From NCBI GenBank assembly GCA_030247855.1, contig JAPDRN010000007.1, positions 434,001 through 498,000 of the forward strand: a stretch of 64,000 nucleotides of DNA, read 5' to 3'. The translations under genes and the position numbers were made by a program. Source of the stretch: Knufia peltigerae (taxonomy: Eukaryota; Ascomycota; Eurotiomycetes; Chaetothyriales; Trichomeriaceae). Within the stretch, counting starts at the first letter, position 1. Every line of letters starts with the position of its first letter. Under the pieces are notes generated by a model that ran no database searches, was not told where the DNA came from, and was given only the letters and a program-made list of their open reading frames with translations. Positions 21,104-32,287 of this stretch are shown in pieces.

Positions 21104-22336
21104 CCACCACATAATCATCATCATCGGAAAAGCGTGCTCGCATTATCCCTCCAATCAAAATAATCCTAACTGTGCTAATGAGTGGTTTGCATCTGTCTAG
21201 TTTCGATGGACCGACGGGGATGAATGGCCAGGGCCAGACATTGACCCGGATGCATATAGTCACGAAGCCCTCACGGCGTTTGCTAACCACGCTGAACCAT
21301 TCAATTGTGAATGTCGAGCCTTCGCTCGCCTCCAGGAGTCGGGTCACGAAGATTTGGCAATACGTTGTTTCGGGTACGTCCTGATCAACGAGGAGGAAGA
21401 AAAGGAGATGGTGGGTCGGTTCGAGGTCAGCTTTGATTCAGAGGAATTCGGTGGGTTTCCGGCATATATGGGAAACAGCGCGCGCGCTACCCCGGGAAGA
21501 GATCTGGCCGAGAACCGCCGCTTCGAGCCATCGTCAAGGCTTTCGGGAAAGTAGACACGCTCTTCAATGCGTCGGTCGTGAAGAAAATGTTCAGAGACAT
21601 AGTCCAGCTGCATCGGCTGGGCATCGCCAGCCTCGATGTGGCGACCCGACAGCTCGTTGACGGCAAACCATCCGATCTCAGCCAGGCCCTGACGACTCCG
21701 AATTTCATCATGACGCCGGAATTGAACCCATTGCTCTCGCCCGAGCAGGTGGCTCGCCTGGAAAATGAAACCTTTCGATGCTGCCGGACCGACTTTGCGC
21801 GGGTCGAGGATTTGGTGCTTGTGTGGAACCAGGAACATAAGAAGGCACGGGACAAAATATGGATCGACCCATTCCCAAACCAACGTCAACATAACCTCAG
21901 AAAAATGCCGGCCCGCCGGAACAATCTTCCCTATACCTTCGCCGACCCGAGGCTGTACGACTGGAGGAAGTCATCCGTGGCGAGTGACGAAAGCGAGGGC
22001 AGCATCAATGCAACGGCGAAGGGTGGAAGGAGACAAAGACCAGGTGGAAATGTGGACAGTTTTAGAGGCAGCAGAGGCTCAGGTGCAAAGAAGAAGCAGC
22101 GACGGATCGACCTCTTCCCAGCCAGATGGTATTATGAGTGTGATGACAAGGAGGCTGCCGACCTCGAGGGATGGCGAGACGCCTATCCTCGACTATCAGA
22201 GTACGAGTACAGGGATGGTCTGATCTTTCCACCGGCACCGAAGAAACCCCCACCACCTATGGCGCCTCTGTCAGAGTTGGCCCCGGAGCATCGACGCACA
22301 CTCGAAGCATTCGGCACTATACCTAGGCAAACATGA
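20845..22336 (+). CDS. FTA2/protein kinase-like fold protein
   Basis: Belongs, from the opening pattern (GPKLKAFKFSRARKIDFLEY, AGAGTHSQVFKV, GEIYALKV), to the fungal FTA2-like group with a degenerate protein-kinase fold. The founding member is a kinetochore Sim4-complex subunit, but most filamentous-fungal members are uncharacterised. Proposed exons are 20845-21030, 21201-21410 and 21479-22336, giving 417 aa. Exon 2 gives FRWTDGDEWPGPDIDPDAYS and RCFGYVLI. Exon 3 gives LRAIVKAFGK, then MFRDIVQLHRLGIASLDVAT and RQLVDGKPSDLSQA, placed like the kinase catalytic-loop and DFG region; the Lys of ALKV is kept. Without the second intron (GTGGGT donor, ACAG acceptor, 68 bp) the frame stops at 21552, so a real frameshift is the alternative. 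The last third is basic and low in complexity. Confidence 0.65.
21041..21100. repeat. CTC then CTG triplet microsatellite inside an intron
   Basis: About seven CTC units followed by CTG units, within the first (170 bp) intron of the FTA2-like gene and starting about 10 bp after its GTAAGT donor. It accounts for much of this intron's unusual length. Confidence 0.85.
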
Positions 22337-22865
22337 GCAAGGGCAATTCATTCGGTTGACGACGAAAGGCGAGAGGGTCAAGGGGCGGTTGAAGTATGCT
22401 ATTACCGGTGCTATTGTTCAAGATTGAAATGCCATTCCATGGGTAAGATTGTCAGTCTGCGATTGTTCAACAAGAAATCCCTAGAAATAATGCCCTCGTT
22501 CGAAGGGTCTTGCAAGAATGATAACGTTTTCTATTCTCTTTCGCACAACAGAACGATCATCTAATCTCTGACGTAAAGTCCCAGCCGAAGGAAACAGGCC
22601 CGAGAAAAGAAAGTAAAGAAGCGAACATGTGACGTAAAGTCTCAACCAAAGCAAACATCTGGACACCGGGCCTCAAGGAAAGAAAGTAAAGTGAGTGAAC
22701 ATGAGGGAAACGCGAATCCACAAAAATGAAAAACTTCCACCAACATCGACGGAGTACACTTTCACATATGTCGCCTTGGCAAGTGACTTGGCTGGTCTGG
22801 AGCAGACAACAGTTTTTGATCGTTATGGTTCAAGCATTTGGCGCTTCCCTCCTATAATTGCAACG
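22337..22865. other. Intergenic between convergent FTA2-like and unknown gene
   Basis: Convergent 3' flanks. Apart from the imperfect tandem duplication listed separately, no coding sequence is supported. Confidence 0.45.
22569..22703. repeat. Imperfect tandem duplication with CRE-like TGACGTAA
   Basis: Two adjacent diverged copies, 22569-22629 (61 bp) and 22630-22703 (74 bp). Each begins TGACGTAAAGTC, each contains AAGAAAGTAAAG, and each ends with GAACATG. The second copy carries a short insertion. TGACGTAA resembles a bZIP/CRE site. Confidence 0.7.
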
Positions 22866-23663
22866 TTAGCATCTTAGTCGCCAGGGCATCAATCGGAAGA
22901 CAACGTGCATTGAGATGAGGCAGAGGCAAAGGAGTGCAAGGTCTGTTGTCAGACCATCGAAGGTCGACCACATTATTGGCATGAAACGCACATCATACTT
23001 CTCGTCGGCGCGTAGGGTGAATTCAAACACGACTAGCTCCTTGTCGGTCTGAATATATCCAAACCGTGTATTCGCCTTGTTGCAAATATTGGCTAGCTGG
23101 CGCACCGGCCAAAGGAGTGACTGCGAGGGCTCGTCATTGTTTCTAATGTTTTTTTGTAGCGCACTCCCACACCACTGCTTGCTGGTCTTTCCGAGGCCGG
23201 CTAGGATGTTTAGGATGGGTTGGTGTTCAAGCCATATGGCGTGTTGCAATGCCATGTTTGACCTGATTGTAAGGAACTTAGCATAACCCTGAGCAGTCGC
23301 ATAGTCACTCGCACACGGCTTGTCAAAGTGGAGGTCCAAGATCATTCGGGCATGAACAAGGGTTTCATCCAGCATGTCTACGTTTCGCTTGAACAAAGCG
23401 TTGAGGTCGGCTAGGGAGTTGATCTGATGTCCGACTGGCAGTGGAAATCCAGCTGGACGAGGGTTCATGATCGTGAAAGGATCATCGAGGGCGAAGCCGA
23501 AATCACGGTCGATAATGGCCAGAGTGAAGTCTTCCCAGATCTTGATGTTTCCAAGGTTTGGCCACTTGGTGCTCGTCGTAGGTCTCATGCCAGAAGCGGT
23601 GCAGTCAATCAGCGGTTTGTACGTTGTGAGCAGCTCTCTTATCGTGGTTTGGTCATTGGCCAT
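22866..23663 (-). CDS. Uncharacterised fungal protein
   Basis: A single-exon frame of 265 aa with no domain I can name. It opens with MANDQTTIRELLTTYKPLID. A Trp/Phe-rich centre follows, then the segment ANTRFGYIQTDKELVVFEFT and a hydrophobic C-terminal stretch (LALLCLCLISMHVVF). The RFGYIQTD...ELVV pattern followed by a Leu-rich helix is one I associate with a family of uncharacterised, patchily distributed Pezizomycotina proteins, but that link is from memory. The C-terminal helix could be a membrane segment or simply a buried helix. It is convergent with the FTA2-like gene, so this 5-kb stretch groups fungal-specific genes of unknown role. Confidence 0.55.
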   Translation of the reverse strand: MANDQTTIRELLTTYKPLIDCTASGMRPTTSTKWPNLGNIKIWEDFTLAIIDRDFGFALDDPFTIMNPRPAGFPLPVGHQINSLADLNALFKRNVDMLDETLVHARMILDLHFDKPCASDYATAQGYAKFLTIRSNMALQHAIWLEHQPILNILAGLGKTSKQWCGSALQKNIRNNDEPSQSLLWPVRQLANICNKANTRFGYIQTDKELVVFEFTLRADEKYDVRFMPIMWSTFDGLTTDLALLCLCLISMHVVFRLMPWRLRC

Positions 23664-24038
23664 GGCTGACGGTTGAGATAAAATGAGAAGATAAAGTTGG
23701 AACAGATGTTTTTGGAAGTTGCAAGGAGGATCTAGGAGCCAACGGAACGAGCATAGAGAGACACTTATAAGTCTCCAGCCAGCTCATCAACCACCCACAA
23801 GCGGCTGCTTATTGGTGCAAGACAAGCAAGGCTGTGAGGTCCTTCACAAATTCTTCCCCGGAGTGGTTCAGAACCGGGGGAAGGCTGCAAAGGGCAAATC
23901 TCCTCCCTCTGCTGGACAACTGCTCGGTTCTGCGCAGGATCAAGACCTGCTCCTTGATCTATCTCGCAATCCATACTTCACCTTCCCGAGACGGGTACCC
24001 GATATATTTCGTCTCGGACGGAAATGTCTTTGTTTGGG

Positions 24039-24414
24039 TCAGAGTTGGAGATTGCATACATACCTGGAACATCTTCTTCTGGCAGGTTTATTCAGACCAC
24101 TAACGTCACGGTCAGTGCCACCACTGCCTCTGTTTGCCCCCCACTGGTCAGCAGATGCAAAGACTGAGGTTTTGATTGATGCCACGTAGTATTCCCACTG
24201 ACCTAGCTCGATCTGAGCCCCCTGGAATACAGCAGAGCCGCCGCCCGTGTCTTGCCGTTTGATTCTAGGAGGAGCCCTGGAGACAAGTGTCCTGTTGGCC
24301 CAAGTAGTCCAGGCAGGCGAACTACTCAGCCGAAATCTTGATTTTTTCAAAGACATCGCGGGCAGCAGCGTCAAACATTTCCGGGAAATCGAAGTGATAG
24401 GACACCGAACCCAT
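24039..24414 (-). CDS. Candidate small two-exon gene, unknown
   Basis: A weakly supported model: ATG at 24414, exons 24414-24326 and 24264-24039, giving 104 aa. A 61-bp intron (GTAGTT donor, CTAG acceptor) removes an in-frame stop and joins FPEMFDAAARDVFEKIKISA to an Ile-Lys-Arg-Gln start, then GGGSAVFQGAQIELGQWEYY and VASIKTSVFASADQW. The joined protein reads like a compact folded domain, better than either frame alone. The C-terminus (RRRCSRYVCNLQL) is doubtful; another donor at the GTATGT near 24065 could extend it. No family was recognised. It could equally be chance or a decayed gene. Confidence 0.28.
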
Positions 24415-26692
24415 GTTTCAAAGCCTCCTTTCTGTGCGCACTCTGCAGCGTCCCGAGGGCTCGATCGTCACCGATCCGTGAACGGAGCAAATTTCGTTCT
24501 AATGAGAACCACGTTTGGTGACCGCCAGGCAACATGAACGACTGGCTGCAGTAATATTTGCTCATATGGACCAAGAAATGTCTCTACTGCATGCGGCGTG
24601 GCGGAGAGCACGGTGGAAACCACCCCCCCCCTCCCCCCCTTTTTTTCCGCAGAACGCAGCAAAATCTCCAAGCAGAGGCTGCCTGAGTTTGTGCAGGCAA
24701 CACAAGTCGACTGAGGGGTGCGTGGACCACATTACTGATGAAGTGATAGACGGAATGATGATGATATCATTGAAATGTTGATATCTCTGTGTGTGAAGAG
24801 GGCAAATAGAATAGAATCAGGGAAGTGCCATATTACATGAGGCAGGGGGGCTAAACAAATGGATGCCGAGACTCGTGTAGCACGTGATTTTGACGACACG
24901 TGACCGAGTCGCCAACGCTTCCGAGACATGAGATGTGAGAGGACACGACATGACCTCGCATGACACGTTTGATAATTGGAGAGAAGAAGGGGGAGGGCCA
25001 ATGTGCTGCAGGTCAAGTGTGCTATCCTCTACTCATGTAGTATGATAGCGGTGGCGGTGGTGGTGGTGGTGGTGGATGATGAACAAAAAGTTGAGGACAT
25101 ACTCCGTACATAGTCCTCAACTCGAGTGAGTAGTTGTCGTCGTCGTCGTCGTTGTCCCAAGGTCGTCCCCGCAAACTCTTCGTTAGCCAAACACACACAG
25201 TATATACACAAAGTACTTCGTCCTTCTGGGATCTTCTTCACACACGAGTTGAATGATCCCTGGGTGATGTGCCTACCAAAAGATCACGGACAGAAGAATC
25301 CAACTTGCCTTTTCTCTCCCTCTCCCAATCTAGCGAGCGATATTATTGAAGATCCCGTCAACATTTACGTGAGGCGATCATTATTAGCTTTGGCGTTGAT
25401 GATGAAACGGAACTTTGACTTTGTCGTTGCTCGGACCTCGATCGTCGGTCATGATATACATTGCATTTTTAATTAGAATGGTGGGTTGATGATGATCATC
25501 ATCAACAAAGGGCTTCCCCCCACAACAATAACTAAAGGGGTGAGTTGAAAGAACCATGGCATTTGTAACTCTCGGAGATTGGATTCAAAAAGATAGTAAA
25601 AAGAGAAGACCTTTTCGAATAAGTCTTGGATCTACCAGTAGTAGGGGTACGTACTTCGCGCACCCATTGATCCAGCCTACAGTACAAAACACCTGCTTCG
25701 ACGTTACGAGGAGTTGTTGATGTTATATGATATATGGGACCTGGAAGAGAAGAAAGAGATGGGGGCGCGAAACACTGTTCCCACAAGGCTCGTCAGAAGA
25801 AGTCAAAAGAAAACCGTAACATGTCAAAGAAGGCTGGCAACAACACCTACAGGGTACCATTGTTTCTCTGTCCTTCCTCCCTCTATCCTCTTGTCATACA
25901 AGGAGTACTGTACTATTCGTGATCTAACCTTTTGAAATGTCCGATCTCCAGTCAGTCAGCCGGCCAGCCAACGAGCCAGTAAATGTGAATTAGCCAGCAA
26001 AGTCACTCCTGGCCAGACCAGGAGTATCTCCCTCCCTTTGCAAGAGTCGTAAGGGTCGAATCATCCTTATTACTATTACTAAAACAGGTCTTTGATCTCT
26101 CCCTTCTTTGTGGGCATATGTTGGTAAGAAATCTTCAAAATAGTTCAAGTGTTGAAGATCGGGGACTAATACTCGGGAAATGAGTTCTTGTTTTTTAATT
26201 TCGCGTTTCTCTCTTTGAAAATTCTAGTGATGTTCGCTAACTACAGCAGCTCAACCAGAGATCCCCAGAAGAATAGACTCCTTGGTGCTAACTTGGGTAC
26301 TAGTGGCATAGATATATACAGCTGAATCCGATATTCAAATGGAACCAAAAAAACCCCCCCCCATGGCGAAAGCCTTTTCTTCGCCGTAAAACGCCTGTGT
26401 CGATGCTCGCGCGCATGTGAGACTGGTGATGCAATTGCCCCGACGCATGGAACCAAAATAACTGTAGTAGGAATCCGTCAAACTGCATGCACGCATCAAA
26501 AGTGCAACCTCCCATCGTTTTTCTTGAGGATGTTCTTTCTCTCCCAATCTCAGAAAAGGGCCATTGCCCATGAAAACCAGAGTCAAGTCTCCGTGAAGCC
26601 CACGATATGTTCAGAGGGACGACAAGACTGGAAGGCTAAGCGTACTTGGCTTGAGGGTAAAATCCAAACGGAGAGGCAGCTTCAGGCTGAGC
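24415..26692. other. Gene-poor spacer with low-complexity tracts
   Basis: About 2.3 kb with no supported gene. It contains a C/T homopolymer block at about 24613-24650, paired CACGTG cores (24882-24887 and 24898-24903), a GGT run at about 25050-25075, TACTCCGTA at 25100-25108 and a GTC run at about 25135-25155. Many overlapping short frames lack conserved sequence. The 23664-24038 stretch beside it is likewise empty. Confidence 0.5.
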
Positions 26693-27841
26693 TTATAGCG
26701 CGCCGCCCTCCTCGGCGTCCTCTTCAAAGACGTAACCATGCTTCATCGCGTGCTTGACGACGGGGTACGTGAGAAGGCCAAAGTTGCTTCTCGGGTACAT
26801 GACTTCCTCGACGTGGACCCCGTGTTTGAACTCGGCGGGGATCTTGCCATGGCGGTCAAAGGAGTGGAGGAAGTACGACGCCGACCAGTCGTTCTCCCAT
26901 TCGGCGACCTTGTTCCGTCGGCTCCAGCGCAGGTACGGGTCCTGGATGGTGAAGTCGATGTCGTCGTCGGGGAAGATGGTGCTCTCGTTGTGGATGGACC
27001 ACAGCTTCTCGACGTCCCTGTCGACCCAGCTGGACGGGGCGAAGGCCAGCATGTCCATGATCAGGACCTCGGACGGGGTGCGCACGAGTCGCTCCGCCAC
27101 CCGGGTCAGGAGCTTGCAGCTGTGCGTGGTCCAGCCGCCGTCGAAGATCTCGTTGGCCTCGGACCGGAAGATGTCGACCATGGCCGTCTTGGGCGCCGAC
27201 AACCAGCAGCCGTTGTTGACGGCACCCCCGTGCTCGCGGCCCACGATGTTCTTGAAGCCGGACCTCCGCAGGGGGGTGATGTCACGGAGGGGAAGGACGT
27301 CAAAGTCCATGTAAAGCCCGCCGAACTCGTAAACGGCGTCCATGCGCACGAAATCCGACTTGTGCTGGATCTCTTGGATCTTCTTGCCGTTGCCGGCGGC
27401 CACGGTCGGGGAGCGCACGTGTCGCACCTTGACCGACTTGAGGCTCAGTATCCGCCTGGTCCATTTGTCTTTGGGGTCGTCGCTCAGCATGACCTTGTCG
27501 ATCGCCTCCTCCGAGAAATCCGTGTGCAGGAAGATGGTCTTGGGCTTGAGGTAGACGACGGACGAGTACACAGACAGGAAATGCTTGAATTCGAAATGGA
27601 ACTTGGCCGCTTCGTTCTTTTGCAGTTGCACGTAGTGCACGTAGTTGGGGATCTCATTGTTGAGACTCACGGATATAGGGGAGGAAGGGATCATGTCGGC
27701 ATGTTGTTGGATGCTGTCGGGGAGATGGCTGCGGGTGTTGAAGAGCAAGAGGGCGACCACGGCGAGGAACAGAGCCAGGTATGCCTTCCTCCGTAATCGA
27801 AAGCCTTGCGACTGTTGTGAACCAAAGTCGGCCTTGTCCAT
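26693..27841 (-). CDS. Type II membrane glycosyltransferase with DXD motif (GT32-like)
   Basis: A predicted Golgi glycosyltransferase of the DXD sugar-binding family (OCH1/alpha-1,6-mannosyltransferase-like, GT32 clan). Single exon, 382 aa. A short cytosolic N-terminus is followed by a signal-anchor at residues about 21-35 and a lumenal domain. The diagnostic segment is FVRMDAVYEFGGLYMDFDVL with the metal/nucleotide-sugar DXD at Asp179-Asp181. It is followed by the NNGCWLSAPK block (about 209-218) typical of this family, and by a conserved-looking SYFLHSF near the C-terminus. Donor sugar and acceptor cannot be told from sequence. The ATG at 27841 gives a normal anchor. The opposite strand shows a nearly full-length open frame, which follows from G/C-ending codon bias. 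Confidence 0.85.
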   Translation of the reverse strand: MDKADFGSQQSQGFRLRRKAYLALFLAVVALLLFNTRSHLPDSIQQHADMIPSSPISVSLNNEIPNYVHYVQLQKNEAAKFHFEFKHFLSVYSSVVYLKPKTIFLHTDFSEEAIDKVMLSDDPKDKWTRRILSLKSVKVRHVRSPTVAAGNGKKIQEIQHKSDFVRMDAVYEFGGLYMDFDVLPLRDITPLRRSGFKNIVGREHGGAVNNGCWLSAPKTAMVDIFRSEANEIFDGGWTTHSCKLLTRVAERLVRTPSEVLIMDMLAFAPSSWVDRDVEKLWSIHNESTIFPDDDIDFTIQDPYLRWSRRNKVAEWENDWSASYFLHSFDRHGKIPAEFKHGVHVEEVMYPRSNFGLLTYPVVKHAMKHGYVFEEDAEEGGAL

Positions 27842-29050
27842 GGTGTGACTTTAGTTGTGTGATGTTGCTGTTTCGAACTGAAAATGGGCTGGTGGTGGAA
27901 GAATTCCCAGGGACCAAACCTTTGCAAAGGGGAGGCGAGGACAAAACAAGGAGCTTTGAAGGTAGGGACAGCTTATAACCAACCTTTAGGAGACATATAC
28001 GTCCCCCTGATAAACGCGACTCAACCTGCCATCTGGTACCTACCTGAAAGGTTGGCAGGTCTGGGTACCAAGGTCCGTGGAGACATACTGTACCGAAAAA
28101 GTCCACTTTCTCTCAAACTGTCGTTGACGTGTTTTGCAAATTTACCATACCAACAAGATAGATACCCGTTTATCCGTACTCACAGGGAGGGCTGGCGAGA
28201 TCGCCCCATAAGAACTAGAGTGATGTTGGCGGGCGGGAATGACAGAGAGGGATGCGCAACGCGCAGACGATCGAGGGCAAGAAAAGGAAGAGGAGGTGTT
28301 GTTGTGCGGTCAGTGCAGCAAGTCAAACCGACTTAGCTTCAAAAAGCTAGACATATAAAAGGGCAATGGCTGGGCAGTCGGAGACCCTAGCGAACCGGAC
28401 TGATAGGCGCTGGGCTGTGTGTACCTACAGTATACCACAGGAGCTCCGCCCTCTGGGTGATGGTTCACGACCGAGAGTAAAAAGAGAAGGGAGATGTCTC
28501 TGGCCCGAAGGGAGAAATTGTCTCTGGCGGGGAGGGAGATGTTTCTGGTTCGGAGATGGGCCTCCATGGTGAAGAGGACCCCCTTAATCCCCTCGTGGCA
28601 AAGCGGGAAGATATAGCGCAGAAGGTGAAAGGACCAACAACAGTCCCTAGACAACGGCCCACTCCGACGACCGCCGCACGGCCCTCAATGTGAACGTCAC
28701 CCACGTCAAACGGGCTCAGCGTTCATGTCATTTAAGATGAGAAAGATGCGCGTCTCCTTGCTGGCTCGCGTTGTATGTTCAGTAGACCTCTTACCAGCAC
28801 GGACAGTCCAAGTATGTGCGTCGTTGGCTGCAGCAGAAACAAAGAGAGTCGAGCTGTTCTCCTTCAGGGTGGCAATACCGGCGAGGAGAACAAATGTACC
28901 ATATAGTGACGACTGGAATAACAAGTCCAAGAAAAGATCATCATATCATTAAAGCATTATTCTAGAAGTGCAGTGAAACTCTAAAGGTATATCTGGTATA
29001 TAGATCTGAAAGAAGAAATCGCTCAGAAATGGTTGTCGTAGTCGTTCTCG
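27842..29050. other. Intergenic with a decayed ~24-bp minisatellite
   Basis: No gene was seen. At about 28488-28556 three diverged units of about 24 bp share GGGAGA...TCTCTGG or TTTCTGG. The remainder includes the upstream region of the glycosyltransferase and the 3' flank of the transporter. Confidence 0.45.
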
Positions 29051-30182
29051 TCACTTTTTGGAGACGGTCGCATATGCATATGCACTTCCCAGAGTCATTA
29101 CCACCCCGACCACATCCATCATGGACAAGGCTCGATTCTCGTGATACCAACTCAGGCCAACAATAGCTAGAGTCTTCAACTGGCTGATGACGTTGAATGT
29201 CAATGCCGATGTACGCCCAATGACCAGAAATTGGGAGACGTTGAGTAGTGCTGCGATGAAACCGGACACCACCAAGGCGTTGATACTGCGCATGTTCAGC
29301 TCTTGGACGACGGGAGCCTTGTCGACAAAGCCGCAAAGTAGCAACAAGAGACCGCAAGCGACGGGCGCTTGGTTGAGCAACAGCTGTGGAGGCGAGACCT
29401 TGAGGTCGACTAGCTTCTTCCCGATCCAGATCTGATAGAGGGCCGTGATCGTGAAGGCCGCAACGGCAATGCACGTGCCCAAGACATTCGAGAAGATAGA
29501 GGCCGAAGTGATGAGGCCAACCCCGAGACACAGCGTTGCAATGGACACCAAAGTCAGCACGTTGACGGTCTTGCCCAGGAGGACGTAGTTCAGCAAAACC
29601 ACAGTCGGAGTCGTCATGATCTTTGCCAGTTGGTAGAAGCTCACGCTGTTGAATGTGAGGGAGAGGTTTCCAAGAATCAGGAAACCGGCAAAGAATGCTG
29701 CAACGGAGAAGACTTCCTTGACAGGCAGGAAGATAACGGGGAACATCTTCAGTAGTCGACCAGCAATGTAGAGCACCACGAATGATATGAAGAAGTGGTA
29801 TGCGGCAATTGAGATTTGGCAATGTCGAAGCTGTTCGTCACTCAGCACGCTGTTGTAAGAGTCGAGTTAGCTATGGGTTTTCACAGAAAGCCTCGACAGC
29901 AACAATAATAACATACATCTTGTTAACGAAGACGATAGCAATGGTTGAAACAACGTTGAGTACAATGCAAGAATAATCGATCAGCGCTTGTCTGAGTGAA
30001 GATCGTGGTGTTGTCTCGGACTCGGACTCGTCGAGCCACACTGGCTTTTCGCTAATCTGTACCATCTTATCCAAGGACTCCAGGTCTTCCAGAGGGATCA
30101 ATCCAGCCTCCTCGTCCTTGTGTCCTAGAACGCGAGGCGGACTGCTGCCCAGCAGTGTTGGGGAGGAGCTGGTCGAAGACAT
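29051..30182 (-). CDS. TPT-family sugar-phosphate/nucleotide-sugar transporter (SLC35E3-like)
   Basis: A multi-pass transporter of the triose-phosphate/drug-metabolite superfamily, likely in Golgi or ER membranes exchanging sugar phosphates or nucleotide sugars. Exons are 30182-29917 and 29849-29051, giving 354 aa. A polar, acidic N-terminus of about 65 residues precedes the first helix (YSCIVLNVVSTIAIVFVNKI). Roughly ten hydrophobic segments follow. The TPT block is visible in AYHFFISFVVLYI, SVAAFFAGFLILGNLSLTFN, FYQLAKIMTTPTVVLLNYVL and TFNVISQLKTLAIVGLSWY. The protein ends in the dilysine-like SKK. The intron has a GTATGT donor and ACAG acceptor and restores VFVNKIVLSDEQLRHCQIS. Substrate unknown. 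Confidence 0.88.
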
Positions 30183-32287
30183 GTTGTTGTTGGCTGAAAC
30201 AAGGGAAACGCAGGGAGTGTCGACGGCGAAAGTTGCTTTAATGCTGGTTTGTGTGGCGGAAGGAGATTCGAAGAGCTTGATGTCCCGAGCGGCCCCTTGC
30301 TTTTCTTATACGATCCTGAAGTGTGTCAACATACCGAGATGTCTGGGAGGCAGGGAAATGCTTGGGTTACGGAGGTGGCCATTGCTTGATGGGCCTCCGT
30401 GGAATGACAACAGGACTGTCTTTTCCCTCCTGATGTGGCTGATCCTATCAATGCGTCGCGCAAGGCCGACTTTTGGCACGACGCCCGGTCTCATTTCATT
30501 GCCGCATCTGCATGGGATGAAGTTCCCATACTAGGCCTCTTTCTAACTTGGGGCCTGATGATCGAAGAAAGTCAGTCCGTGACAAGCTCTTGTCAGCTCC
30601 ATCAGGCTGGGGATTGTCACAACAGAAGGCTCCTGTCCTGGAAGATACGAAGTACTCGTACTACCGAAGCCAAATTAAGATGAACGCGAAGAACATTGAT
30701 AGCTCCACCCGAAAAACGACTTTGTCGCGAGACTCGTGTGCTGCTCCATACATACATCGTCTTCTTTTAGTTGTCGGGTACGACCGCGCATCACCAGCCA
30801 GCCATGCACTTGATGTTTGACCAAGACCTCAGATGCCGTGGCCAGGCCAGGCGCTTCAAAGACTGTTAAAAAGAGTGACAGGTCTCCGTGGGTTAGGGGC
30901 TCCAGGATCCCTTTACGACCAAGTCGCAACCGAATTATTCTGGTGATGTTGCTCAAACCTTTACAACTGTGGCCTTCGTATGTATATACGCACAAATATT
31001 GCCCATGAAGCAAGAAACCCCTATTGGAAATCATCGATCCAGTCGAACGGTGTCTACCAAGGCTTCGCAAAAGGTTTTCGACCTAGCGCAGAGGCATCTT
31101 CTAAGGGGTGTGAGCGAAAAAGACACATTTGACATGAGTCAGTCTAGACGCATTGATTGTTGGCTGGCTGGGAGGTGGGGGTGTTTAGGGGGAGAGACAG
31201 GGGCAGCACCAACGCCGACCGACGCCGCCGACCCTATTAATCAGGTCCGCCATCTCCGTACGCGTCACGACGTGAGAATCGTCAAAGACCATCACCTAGA
31301 ACTTTTGGTCCCAGCCGCATGACCACAGAGGAGCTATTCAGCCTGAAATCGTCGGTCTTCAACCTTCGAGCCACCAACAGTTCAGTTGAAGAGCCTTGTA
31401 ATCGAGGCTAATCGACTTGGGGTGTGGGTGATCTATCTCATTGCGACTGATTGGAATTCCCACTCCTATGCTTTCGACACTAACAAACAATGCTTTCGTT
31501 CTCGTGGAGTTGAAACAATGCATCCACAATACAATACAATACAATACAATACAAAGCTCTTGAGATCACATCGCCAACAGCTAAGACCGCAACTCTGGAC
31601 TTTAATCAATGTCGTCCTCCGGAGGAAACACACAAAAGTTGATAAGGCCACCTAAAGTACTCTGCATCTCGCCGAGAATGGAGGTCGAGCCGACTTTGTA
31701 GCAGCCTATCTGGGATTCGCTCTGGTGTGGACGAGGTGGAGGGGCTGATGCCCGTGGGGACCCTCTGGCCCTCTCACGGAATCTGCTTGAGCCATACAGG
31801 TAAGGAGGCCTTCGTGAAGGAAGGAAAAGCCCCACGAAAGGCTTCCAGACGCAATTCTCCCGGCAGAAAAGACCATCATCATCGTTGCAAGGGAATGGCA
31901 CAGTGCTCGATGGTTCAATGGGATGAAATGCAGCTCCTGCAGCAATATTGTGTGATGCCTACTGGCTATCGTCGAATCGCAACCATTCGAAAGGAACAAG
32001 ATCGTATGTCAGAGCCTGGACCAGAACCCTGACGACCCATACTGGGTTTTCTTATCAAGGCCTTCTTCGGCAGTCGTCTAAATCTATGGGCTAATTCCTT
32101 TTGGACAGTCGTTCAATGCCTGGTGACAGGCTTCGACTAAATCTTTATCTGACAATAGCAGCCTCAAACCTGAAATCAATCTCTCTTCGTTGCGAACGTG
32201 GCTACTTCTCTTAGTCCGTGTACTCAGCTGGCATTTGCAAGTCCATTGGTCTAACATCCCGGCAAGGGCAACGAGAGTGACATCGAA
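30183..32287. other. Long intergenic spacer without a recognisable gene
   Basis: About 2.1 kb. It holds five perfect ACAAT units at 31526-31550. Short frames on both strands (for example around 30675-31070 and 31602-31901) lack conserved sequence or good splice partners. The last 250 bp are the cupin gene's upstream region. Confidence 0.5.
31526..31550. repeat. ACAAT pentanucleotide microsatellite (5 units)
   Basis: Five perfect tandem ACAAT units in non-coding DNA. A simple-sequence repeat with no other feature attached. Confidence 0.9.

Noticed and set aside
23719..24189. 156-codon plus-strand frame in the gene-poor region
   Set aside because: It reads as low-information sequence with no conserved motif. 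The opposite strand offers a more coherent, though weak, spliced model.
26738..27796. 352-codon open frame antisense to the DXD glycosyltransferase
   Set aside because: The sense frame carries the signal anchor and DXD motif. The antisense frame has no conserved pattern and arises from strong G/C-ending codon bias.
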